A program made the position numbers and the translations under genes. Below are positions 22,766 to 31,148 of a DNA stretch of 35,045 nucleotides, piece after piece; the stretch's first letter is position 1; every line of letters begins with the position of its first letter. The stretch is from a virus. The DNA is taken from positions 1-35,045 of IMG/VR virus record IMGVR_UViG_3300037961_001845. One strand, written 5' to 3'. The notes under the pieces were generated by a model. It had not been told where the DNA came from. It saw only the letters and a program-made list of their open reading frames with translations, and did no database searches.

Positions 22766-24838
22766 TCACAACTCTATGTTTCCATACTTTTCAATGTAAT
22801 GTTTAATATATTTCTGCATTCTTCCAATTGCATAACTGTAATTTTGCCCAGACTCAAACATCAAGTCAGCCATTTTTAATTCCGAAAATATTTTTTTACC
22901 TTCATCATCTAATTTTTCTGGTTTATTAGCCAAAAGTTTTTTAGTGGTTGTGATGATGTGTTCTACTTCTTTATCGCCTAATTTTTTCTTTTCTCTTAGG
23001 TAGGGTGTTGAACTTTTAATAATATCATAATCAAAACCAAAAACTAAACTTTTATATTTGCGCTCTAAATAATCCTGAATAATCTCGTAATTCTGCGACC
23101 AAGAGTTTTGTTCTATATCAATAGGAAGTCCTTGACTTTGTAGGCTTTCTAAAGATACTGTAAAATCTTCTTTCATAGTCTCTTTTTCATCATCAAGACG
23201 AATGTTTCGGATTTCAATTTTTTCGGATTTAACAATAGTTCCATCGGCTCTAACCTCATAATAAGAAAAACCACTATGAAGCCAACCAGATTCTGTGCTA
23301 ATCCAAGAAGATAACTCATCTTCAATTTCTTCTCTATCATCGTTTTCATCAATTTCTAATTCTTTAGCAGTTATAGCGCCTACTTGAAACAATAACTCAG
23401 AGGGGTCATCACTTGCCTCTTCTTCTAATTTAGTGTCCCAATCAACACTAGTAATAATAAAAGTTCTCTCTTGTTGTTTAACAATTGTTCCGATGTTCTC
23501 TAAAGAGTCCATAACCGACATTTTACAATTGTCTTTATATTTTTGAATATCATCTAAATAGATGCCTTCTTTCAACCAATCAAAACCTACATGGTCTTTA
23601 TGGTTTTCCCATTTCATTAACTTAAAAATTTCATCACAGCGGTCTTTATACCAATCAGCCTTCTTATATGACTTTTTCATCCGAATTAACTCAAGCAACA
23701 ATTCAGCGTTGCCTTTCTTAAGACGAAAGTGAGGAAGACAGTTCTTTAACAGTTTAGAAACATCATCCTGAGAATAAAAGTTTAATCTATTGATTAAACG
23801 AGTCGCTTGTGGAGATTTCTGGTCTAGATGCATTCTACCGAAACCAAGAGACTTATGCATTTCTTGCATAAAAGCCTTACCTCTTTCTCCTGTTGCGACT
23901 AATCCTACTCTTGGATTCATGTTGCGGTCAAGAGTAATATAACCATCCGAGTCAATAAATGCAGCAGTATAAGCCCAAATGTTTTTCTTAATCATAGATG
24001 GAACTTTATAGTAAGAACCCTTAACTGAAGTAATATCTAATTTTTTGATTGCCTTTGAGATTGAATTGGCACTTGATGACTTGTGTAAATCAGTAGGCAT
24101 TCTTTCATGTATAGCAGAAGCATTAATTCCTGGATTTTCACAAACCATCTTAATAATAAAGTCTTGCTTTCGTTCTGTTTTTGATTTTGTAAGCGATTGG
24201 TCAGTAATTTTAGCAATAGCATTTCTAAAATCCTTTTTAGCAGAAGACATGGTTTTATGAAGTTCACTATACTTTTGATTATAAGGCATACCATTCTGCT
24301 CTAATTCTGCTTCCCAATATTTACAAAGGGCATCAATTGTCTCTCTTCTTAATTCAGCACTCTTCATCTTGTGAAGTTTAGATAAATCCTTTTCATTGTA
24401 TCTCATTTTCCTTAGAGGAATCTCATAATCATTTAGCCAAGTAATAGAAGAAATACACTTATTCAAATGGTCTGTATAAGCATCAATCATTGTATCAATT
24501 GCTTTAGACATTCGTGTTCGGTGTTCCCCCTTTAATGCACGACGAGCCTTTCTCATCTTTCTAACTAAGTCTGGAATAGTGTGTTCTTGAACAATATATT
24601 CGTTTGGAAAAGACGCTAATTTTTTCCTTGCATCACTAGCATTAATGTTAAAAGCAGAAGATAATTTAGTAATTTCTTCATGCTCAGACATTACATAAGA
24701 ATTGCTGAAGATACTCTTTAATTCAGTATCTAATTGCTCCTCTATGGTATCTTTAACTTGTTCTTCTTCTTCATCTAAATCGGCTAAACGGTTCATTTGT
24801 TCAGCCGCTTGACGGTATTTATCTGCCTGTTCTGTCAT
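22766..24838 (-). CDS. 690-aa protein with LAGLIDADG endonuclease-like domain
   Basis: It starts at ATG 24836-24838 with a GAGGTG ribosome binding site. Residues 1-215 are charged helices; about 215-275 resemble a winged helix (KMVCENPGINASAIHERMP and SISKAIKKLDI). Next comes YTAAFIDSDGYITLD (about 288-302), a LAGLIDADG motif, with the typical follow-on GRMHLDQK, a helix NRLNFYSQDDVSKLLKNCLP and ELLLELIRMKKSYKKADWYK through about 420. The C-terminal 270 residues are acidic and unassigned. I see no intein splice junctions (no Cys/Ser start and no HN-Cys/Ser/Thr end around the domain), so the endonuclease fold is built into this protein. It directly follows the large terminase gene. Possible roles are homing, a terminase nuclease partner, or a DNA-binding regulator. 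Confidence 0.7.
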   Translation of the reverse strand: MTEQADKYRQAAEQMNRLADLDEEEEQVKDTIEEQLDTELKSIFSNSYVMSEHEEITKLSSAFNINASDARKKLASFPNEYIVQEHTIPDLVRKMRKARRALKGEHRTRMSKAIDTMIDAYTDHLNKCISSITWLNDYEIPLRKMRYNEKDLSKLHKMKSAELRRETIDALCKYWEAELEQNGMPYNQKYSELHKTMSSAKKDFRNAIAKITDQSLTKSKTERKQDFIIKMVCENPGINASAIHERMPTDLHKSSSANSISKAIKKLDITSVKGSYYKVPSMIKKNIWAYTAAFIDSDGYITLDRNMNPRVGLVATGERGKAFMQEMHKSLGFGRMHLDQKSPQATRLINRLNFYSQDDVSKLLKNCLPHFRLKKGNAELLLELIRMKKSYKKADWYKDRCDEIFKLMKWENHKDHVGFDWLKEGIYLDDIQKYKDNCKMSVMDSLENIGTIVKQQERTFIITSVDWDTKLEEEASDDPSELLFQVGAITAKELEIDENDDREEIEDELSSWISTESGWLHSGFSYYEVRADGTIVKSEKIEIRNIRLDDEKETMKEDFTVSLESLQSQGLPIDIEQNSWSQNYEIIQDYLERKYKSLVFGFDYDIIKSSTPYLREKKKLGDKEVEHIITTTKKLLANKPEKLDDEGKKIFSELKMADLMFESGQNYSYAIGRMQKYIKHYIEKYGNIEL

Positions 24839-24847
24839 ATAAACACC

Positions 24848-26278
24848 TCAAAAGTTCAAGCCTATGGTGGACGAATAGCCCTGTTGTGGTCGTGCTGGCT
24901 CATCACCAAACAACCCCAAATCATCAAGCAGTATGAAGTTATCCGTGGCTTGGTAAGTGGCCGCATTCGCTAAGGCAAGGCTCATCACCATATCGTCATG
25001 CGCCCCGATTCCCTCAAATTTTCCTCGTTCAGTAATCGCAAACATTGACATTTCTTCAATCAATAATGAAGAAACCTTTCTGCTCTCTTCGTTGCCGTAT
25101 GGGAAGTTAATCTTTCCATTTTCAAGAGTCATTTGTAAATTGAGAATAATCTCCTGTTTCTTTCTACGGGTTGTATCAAAGTCATGAACATTTACATCAG
25201 CGACTTGACGAAGTTCTTGAGTAAATGATTTAGCGAATGTGTTTGTTTCAAACAAGATAACCTCTGGTCTAAATACTTGATTTAGCAATTTCACTTTTTG
25301 GATATTCTCACGGAACTGAACATTCTTTGCTCGGTCAATATACACAATGGATTTATTTTCGTTCTCATCCATCTCAAGAACAGTAATCACATTGTAGTCT
25401 CCATCAGTAGAAATAGCAGGGTCTACGCCTATGAAGTATTTATATCCTTCACGCTTCAATGGCTTCAACACTAAATCTTTATTCTTAGCATTGTCTAAAT
25501 GTTCGGGATTAAAGAGAGAAGTTCCCGTTGAAATAGGCACACACATATATTCCCGTGTGAACATTAATGAACCGACTTCTGCCTTACGAGCCATCAACGC
25601 CTCATAGTTCCAACGGTCAGGCCACAACGGTTCGTTTAGTGCGTTTAAACAAGGGTATGTTCTAACAGTATATGCAGCGTTTTCTGCTAATTGTTGATAA
25701 ATATCTGTATAACTGAACGGTGTTCCAATAACACGCAAAGATGCGGTATGGTGAAGTGTTGGAATCATATCGCCGTAAAACCAATCAGTCACTTTTTGAA
25801 TACCTGTCATACTAAATTCTTTCAAAGGGTCGTCAATAATAATCTCTTGAGGGTGAAGTCCACGAATCTGTGAACCAACCGACCTTTCAAGAATTTGGTT
25901 TCCATTGGTCAATGTAATGTTTCCAATAGCCCAACCTCTTGCGGGTTTAAATTTCTTGAGCATTGGATGGGTGAACATCTTATCTATGTCTCTCATGTGA
26001 ACGAGAGTCTGCTTTTGGTTAGAAGAAATGTAAAGCATTTGATATGGCGGTTCTTCAAAGATTAACTTCCATACCACCCAACTATGCATAAATACAGATT
26101 TTCCGTGGTCACGGGAACAAATAATAACTGTTCTTTGGGTAGTGTTCATTAATTCGTGCCATTCTTGAATGTAGGAAGGAAAATCAAAACCTAATACATT
26201 TTGAAAGAAATATGGGAATGAATTGCGGGACAATTGCATATCCATTTCATGTTCAAAATTGAAGGCTTCTAGTTCCAT
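24848..26278 (-). CDS. Terminase large subunit (packaging ATPase/nuclease)
   Basis: A 476-aa protein starting at ATG 26276-26278; a TTG two codons earlier is the alternative. The ATPase domain shows the Walker A variant CSRDHGKS (54-61), Walker B EIIIDD (145-150) and motif III RVIGTPFS (182-189). The C-terminal RNase H-like nuclease shows FIGVDPAIS with Asp286, FETN with Glu344 and GAHDDMVMS with Asp428/429. It pumps viral DNA through the portal into the procapsid and cuts it. Unlike most neighbours it lacks the Trp tag, as expected for a motor that stays outside the capsid. The full domain set and length fit the family. Confidence 0.92.
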   Translation of the reverse strand: MELEAFNFEHEMDMQLSRNSFPYFFQNVLGFDFPSYIQEWHELMNTTQRTVIICSRDHGKSVFMHSWVVWKLIFEEPPYQMLYISSNQKQTLVHMRDIDKMFTHPMLKKFKPARGWAIGNITLTNGNQILERSVGSQIRGLHPQEIIIDDPLKEFSMTGIQKVTDWFYGDMIPTLHHTASLRVIGTPFSYTDIYQQLAENAAYTVRTYPCLNALNEPLWPDRWNYEALMARKAEVGSLMFTREYMCVPISTGTSLFNPEHLDNAKNKDLVLKPLKREGYKYFIGVDPAISTDGDYNVITVLEMDENENKSIVYIDRAKNVQFRENIQKVKLLNQVFRPEVILFETNTFAKSFTQELRQVADVNVHDFDTTRRKKQEIILNLQMTLENGKINFPYGNEESRKVSSLLIEEMSMFAITERGKFEGIGAHDDMVMSLALANAATYQATDNFILLDDLGLFGDEPARPQQGYSSTIGLNF

Positions 26279-26288
26279 ATACAATCCC

Positions 26289-28172
26289 TCAATCTAATTC
26301 GCCTTTAAAGTATGGTTCCATCAATTCCATAAGTTTTTTAACTTCTTCCTCTGGATGTTCTCTAGTAATTTTATTTTCATATATGGCTTTTTGGTGGCCT
26401 TTATTCATAGATAAATTAATTTGAAATCGGTCTAATTGTATTTGTGCTTCTTCTAAGTTAAAAGGCTCAGTCTGACTCAATAAATCATCTGTTGAATCTT
26501 CTAATATCTCTTCTTTAGGTTCATGGCCAGGTTTAATTCCATCATAGAATAAATTCAAAAGAGGTTCTTTGTCTGGGCCAATAACATTATCAACGGGATA
26601 TTTATCACCATCATCAATGTGATGAAGAACAACAACTTTTCCTATCTGTTCAATTCTATTTTTGCTCTTTCTGTATTTTAAATCCCCAACATAAAGTTGT
26701 CTATATCCCCTATTAACTCTTGCTTTTAATTGTTTTATTTTAGAATTGCTACCTTCTAAAACATCAAAGATTACTAAATCGTGCCTGCTGGGAATATCGT
26801 TGGTATAACACCAATAACTCATATTACTAGGAGGCAAAGAAAGAAGTCTATCCTCTAACACCCTATCAATAAAAGGATGATTTATGTTTCTTTGAGGCTT
26901 GCCGCTTCTGTCATAATCAGCCCTTTTTCCTTCATAGGTTTTAATATAATTAGGAGTCATTATGATAGCAACATTTTTATTTTTATCTATACGAGTTAAT
27001 GTCCCTCCTTCTCCATTTTGATTTACCCATCCTTTTTGTTTTTCATAAGAAAAGTCTGCTTTAAATTTAAGAATATCTTTCCAAGACTTCTCAAAAGTCG
27101 GGAAAATATTCTTCGGTTCTTTTGGTAGTCTTCTTCCTCTCTTCAAACCACGCACCCCATATTTTCCATGAATGTCAAGAAATTTTCTTCCCTTTGGAAT
27201 ACCTTGTCCTCTTTTGACTTTGCCGACCATTTCTTTGCTAACGCCTGTAAAAATAATAGCAGTTTCAAATCCTTCCAAATTAAGTTTCTTATCTGCGTTT
27301 GGTGTGTAAGGCTCTCCTTGTTTGATAACATCAATCATAACATATGTATTGTCTTGCTTCACATTCGTCCCAAAGAACCAGTATTTTCCTTTCTTTAGAT
27401 TCATCTCAGTTAATTTTTCCAACCAACCTTGCATTAAAGAAGTTCCCGCATTCGGTATTCTATCGCTGACCTGCCTTAAATATTGCTGAGAGACAAATGC
27501 TTTATATTCTGCTTTACCCTTTGACTTGATGTTTTTGTCTTTAAATCTGTCTCTTGTGCCTAAGTCGGGAGCAGGTTCTCCCAACTCAAAATCATCCCAA
27601 GTGTTGTCGGGTAAGTATTTGAGAAGATTAAACCATGATGGAGTAGGGTCGTCAAGATACACGCACTTCGCAAACTCACCCTTTCCACGAATATTACGAA
27701 TAGCCCAATTACCATTAGGGTATGCACTATTCCATTCATTTACTACCGATTCAGGAAGCAATTGTTTCATTTGCTCCCAGTTCTCACTATCGGGAAAAGC
27801 CCATCCGTTCTTTTTTGCAGTAGCAATCCAACGAGCATTATCTCCATCTCTGTGTCCAAAAGCAGCGACTAAGGGTTTAGATTGGTTTAATTGTGGCTCT
27901 CTTGCATCCTGTAATGCACGATTATTTCCACCAATCTGCCTTCCTTCTGCGGTAGCATACATTCCGCCAACCGTAGTATGAGAAGGGTGTTCTTTCCAGC
28001 CAACAGTAGAAATAGTCTTATCTTCATCATTTACACGAATAAGCCAATTATCTAAAGCATAAAGACCAGTTTCTAAATCCTTTCTGCGAGTATAAGGGTC
28101 GTCAGGATTATCCTGAGCAAACCTTCTTTTCATATCTTCATATGAAAAAATCGCAGGGAGAACTTTAGGCAT
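26289..28172 (-). CDS. 627-aa multidomain protein with GNAT-like N-domain and two internal tags
   Basis: Residues about 30-145 resemble a GNAT acetyltransferase: DNWLIRVNDEDKTISTVGWK, then GGMYATAEGRQIGGNNRALQ in place of the acetyl-CoA loop, and DNARWIATAKKNGWAF as the usual C-terminal signature. A second domain begins after PSWFNLLKYL (Trp180), and a third after KSWKDILKFK (Trp364). Both internal peptides match the N-terminal tags; SWFNLLK is identical to that of the adjacent gene (28174-28635), and 18 of 21 bases agree. Each thus sits at an apparent domain boundary, as if three packaged proteins had been fused. The C-terminal part has strands (TLTRIDKNKNVAIIMTPNYI and RHDLVIFDVLEG) of unknown fold. 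Enzyme activity is only suggested. Confidence 0.6.
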   Translation of the reverse strand: MPKVLPAIFSYEDMKRRFAQDNPDDPYTRRKDLETGLYALDNWLIRVNDEDKTISTVGWKEHPSHTTVGGMYATAEGRQIGGNNRALQDAREPQLNQSKPLVAAFGHRDGDNARWIATAKKNGWAFPDSENWEQMKQLLPESVVNEWNSAYPNGNWAIRNIRGKGEFAKCVYLDDPTPSWFNLLKYLPDNTWDDFELGEPAPDLGTRDRFKDKNIKSKGKAEYKAFVSQQYLRQVSDRIPNAGTSLMQGWLEKLTEMNLKKGKYWFFGTNVKQDNTYVMIDVIKQGEPYTPNADKKLNLEGFETAIIFTGVSKEMVGKVKRGQGIPKGRKFLDIHGKYGVRGLKRGRRLPKEPKNIFPTFEKSWKDILKFKADFSYEKQKGWVNQNGEGGTLTRIDKNKNVAIIMTPNYIKTYEGKRADYDRSGKPQRNINHPFIDRVLEDRLLSLPPSNMSYWCYTNDIPSRHDLVIFDVLEGSNSKIKQLKARVNRGYRQLYVGDLKYRKSKNRIEQIGKVVVLHHIDDGDKYPVDNVIGPDKEPLLNLFYDGIKPGHEPKEEILEDSTDDLLSQTEPFNLEEAQIQLDRFQINLSMNKGHQKAIYENKITREHPEEEVKKLMELMEPYFKGELD

Positions 28173-28173
28173 A

Positions 28174-28635
28174 TTATTTCACCTTAGACAATCCCTTTAT
28201 TCTCATATGAAATTTAACATATTCTTCAGGAGGCACGATGTTTTGGTCTGCTGCTTCTTGCAGTATTTGTTTAATTTTTTTGCCTCTTGCTGTGTTATAA
28301 ACATCTGGATGATTTACAAAATTAACTAATCTTAAATGTATGGGGTCAGCAATATTTTCTAAAGCATAAGCAATATATTCTTTTTGACTTTTAAATCTTC
28401 TGCCAAACTCATCATCTGTTTTATCATGTGCTGCGTGGGCTGCTTCGTGATTTATAACTCTAACCAAGTAATCAATTATTTCTTCGTCTGTTGTCTGGTT
28501 TTTAGATTTAAGATATTCATAAATATTTTTCTCATCTATTTCTATTCCTTTATTTTGATTGTAATAAGCGCCTTCTGTTCCTTTAGGTAATTTAGCAAAA
28601 TCAATATTAACTTTGAGCAAGTTAAACCATGACAT
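28174..28635 (-). CDS. Tagged zincin-like metallopeptidase (HEAAH)
   Basis: A 153-aa protein from ATG 28633-28635; AGGTGATGCTT upstream serves as the ribosome binding site, so the earlier GTG/ATG codons are not chosen. It carries the tag MSWFNLLKV at its N-terminus. The motif HEAAH (63-67) in a helix VRVINHEAAHAAHD is the HExxH of zinc metallopeptidases; a downstream Glu in EYIAYALENIADP (86 or 93) could be the third ligand. Its size fits minimal zincins. As a tagged protein it may be packed into the capsid and act during entry. It could be inactive; the motif is short, but its helical context is right. Confidence 0.65.
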   Translation of the reverse strand: MSWFNLLKVNIDFAKLPKGTEGAYYNQNKGIEIDEKNIYEYLKSKNQTTDEEIIDYLVRVINHEAAHAAHDKTDDEFGRRFKSQKEYIAYALENIADPIHLRLVNFVNHPDVYNTARGKKIKQILQEAADQNIVPPEEYVKFHMRIKGLSKVK

Positions 28636-28640
28636 AAGCA

Positions 28641-31148
28641 TCACCTAAAGGATGCCTTAATCATATATACTTGTTCACTACTAATACCATATTCTCTTGA
28701 AATATTTTCGTGAGAATCAACAGCCTTAATTATTTGTTCAACTTCAAAAGAAGTCAAATCAATATTATTATCAATCTGCATCTTCGTAATCATTTTGTTA
28801 ATACCATAATCATTCATAGGAATCTGCCCATAAATGACTGGCTTTCCTAACTGTTCTCTAACAGCGTCGTGAGCCTTCAATAACTTATGGAGAAGAACAG
28901 GCAAATCCACTTGAGCAGATTCAAAGATAGCCTTTAATCTATTATATGCCGCCTTAGAAGCAGGAGACTTTTTGGTAAGAATACCTTGATTCATATCTAA
29001 CCAATGGGGCAAAGCAAAAACAGCGAATGGCTTTCTAGCGTAAAAGTCCTCAAAGAATTGCTCACTTCTTTCAGCAATAGTCTTACCTGCAAATTTATTA
29101 TTTGCTCTCTTCATATCGCCTGTTTCTTTCATATAATGATAAAGTAATGCTGCGGCATAATTATCATTTCTTTCTTCAGTAGAGTTCCCAAAAATATTAG
29201 TCAATCCATCAGCAAATTCTTCTGCATCGGTAATCAAATCAACATCAATCTTAACTTCTGGCATAAAAATGCTATCTAAGAAATCAGCGACCTTATTCAT
29301 ATCTCCAACATCAATTTCTTCTCTTGAACCAGCGAATAAAGTATCATAAGCACCCGACATAACAGTATCTAATCCTAAATCAAGGCTCAATGTTTGTAGC
29401 ACCTTTGAACCAATACCTGATGCAAACGAAGGCATTTCAATAGGTAGCATCCCGCTATAAATTGGGTCAAAGTAATACTTGATTGCTGAATCCATCATCT
29501 TTTGAAGTTCTTCCTTAAATCCTTGAAGTTCTCCTCTCATCGTTCCCTTTTGGTTCAATGATAGAGGAACAGCCCCTCCTTGAATTTGTCCGACTGTTGA
29601 ACCTTGGCCTTGATAATAGTCAAATTGACTTCCTCTCCCTCTTCCTTTAGAACTTCTTGCATCAACTTCTGCAATAAAATCTTCATCTGATAAAATATCA
29701 TATAAGTCATTAAAGAAATCCTTAATTGCAGGAATATTCTCTGAACTAATCATATCCCCTTCATCAGCAGAAGGAAACTTATCTTTACTGCCATACATTT
29801 GAGCAAATTTAGTGTTATCTAAAACAGAAACAGGTAAAGCCAGAACAAAATCCTTCCCTTCATCAAGAATTTGAGTATCAACGGTTTGCTCTAACCATTC
29901 TTCAATATCAACCTGTGTTTCTAACGAAACGCCTTCACCTTCATCCAAATATTCAATCATATCTTCAAGCATTTCCTTAATTTCGGATTCCATTCTTGAA
30001 TTAATTGTGATTAGTTTTTCTCCTCTGTTATATTCATAAACTAAAAGAGGGTCTGCTTCAAAAATAAGTTGGTCGTATTCATCAGCCCAAGTTGTTTTCT
30101 GTTGTAATTCTTCTTCCCATTCGGAAACATCAAGGTCAATTGCTCCGCCTTCTGTGCTACTTCCTGATGCTAAGGAAGATTCAAGGTATCTCAACATTTG
30201 AGCATTTACATCTCCTTCCCTCGCTGCTATCTCTTCTTTAGTATCAGCATATCCTTTTTGAGAAGTGTCTTTATCCAGCATTCTGTCAATAGCCAATTTA
30301 TGAACTACGATATTAAAAAATCTATGATAGCCAGATTCAAATGGGCGAGTAATATTTTCAAATACAGCAATATATTCTAAGTTCATTCTGCCATCAAGAA
30401 TCTGTTTATACAATTTGTCAAATTTCTTTTGGATTGCTTCGGGAAAGTCAACATTTTCAACCTCAATAAAGAAATTAGCCATGTCTTCTTCAAATTGTGT
30501 ATAAAGTTTCCCAATTTCTGCCCAGTAGTTATATACCTTTTTACGAACAGATTTCTTAGAAACATCAACAGCACCTAAGAAATCATTCATGTTGATTTTG
30601 AATTCTTTGTATTCTGCAACATCTAATTTGTTTTCAAGTGCTTCTTGAATTAGTTCTAAATTATGCCTAAAGTTTTCGGGCAACTTAGCGGCTTCGTTTC
30701 CTAATACATTGTTTATTTGATTTAATATATCTTTTCTGGGATTTCTAATATCAATTCTTCCCTTAATTTTATCGCTGGTTAATTGAACAGAAGTGACTCT
30801 TGCACCTTGATTATACAGATTTAATCGCAAAAATGGCTTAACTACCTCTTCCATACTGGTTGCGGCAACCTGTGTTTTCTTAGCCTTCTTGCCTTTTATT
30901 TGTTCATTAATGTATTTTCTTGCGCCTTTGACTTTTCCAGGAATTTTGTCAAAAGCCGCCCTTCTTTCGTCTTCTCTCTCAATTAAACGAGCCTTATCTT
31001 TCAGAGCATTAGTAAATCGTGTAGTGATACTGGCAATTTCCGACCTTCTTTCAGCACCATCAGCAAGAGCCAAGCCCTCAACCCTTTCAGGAGATAAGCC
31101 TAGCATTTCTTTTTCTTCAGCAGTTAAGACTCTAATTTCTTCTGTCAT
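28641..31148 (-). CDS. 835-aa uncharacterised protein, probable internal virion protein
   Basis: It starts at ATG 31146-31148, overlapping the previous stop (ATGA). It has no tag. The sequence is mostly helical and charged, with an N-terminal basic region (KVKGARKYINEQIKGKKAKK, about 75-95), a long Glu/Asp-rich middle, and a C-terminal helix-turn-helix-like end (FEVEQIIKAVDSHENISREY then GISSEQVYMIKASFR). Genes this large between the packaging genes and the left end of a module are often ejection or internal proteins. No known domain is recognised. Confidence 0.6.
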   Translation of the reverse strand: MTEEIRVLTAEEKEMLGLSPERVEGLALADGAERRSEIASITTRFTNALKDKARLIEREDERRAAFDKIPGKVKGARKYINEQIKGKKAKKTQVAATSMEEVVKPFLRLNLYNQGARVTSVQLTSDKIKGRIDIRNPRKDILNQINNVLGNEAAKLPENFRHNLELIQEALENKLDVAEYKEFKINMNDFLGAVDVSKKSVRKKVYNYWAEIGKLYTQFEEDMANFFIEVENVDFPEAIQKKFDKLYKQILDGRMNLEYIAVFENITRPFESGYHRFFNIVVHKLAIDRMLDKDTSQKGYADTKEEIAAREGDVNAQMLRYLESSLASGSSTEGGAIDLDVSEWEEELQQKTTWADEYDQLIFEADPLLVYEYNRGEKLITINSRMESEIKEMLEDMIEYLDEGEGVSLETQVDIEEWLEQTVDTQILDEGKDFVLALPVSVLDNTKFAQMYGSKDKFPSADEGDMISSENIPAIKDFFNDLYDILSDEDFIAEVDARSSKGRGRGSQFDYYQGQGSTVGQIQGGAVPLSLNQKGTMRGELQGFKEELQKMMDSAIKYYFDPIYSGMLPIEMPSFASGIGSKVLQTLSLDLGLDTVMSGAYDTLFAGSREEIDVGDMNKVADFLDSIFMPEVKIDVDLITDAEEFADGLTNIFGNSTEERNDNYAAALLYHYMKETGDMKRANNKFAGKTIAERSEQFFEDFYARKPFAVFALPHWLDMNQGILTKKSPASKAAYNRLKAIFESAQVDLPVLLHKLLKAHDAVREQLGKPVIYGQIPMNDYGINKMITKMQIDNNIDLTSFEVEQIIKAVDSHENISREYGISSEQVYMIKASFR

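Noticed and set aside
22766-24838. Intein in the 690-aa protein
   Set aside because: The LAGLIDADG motif is present, but no splice-junction residues are visible at either side, and the flanking parts are not a recognisable conserved extein.
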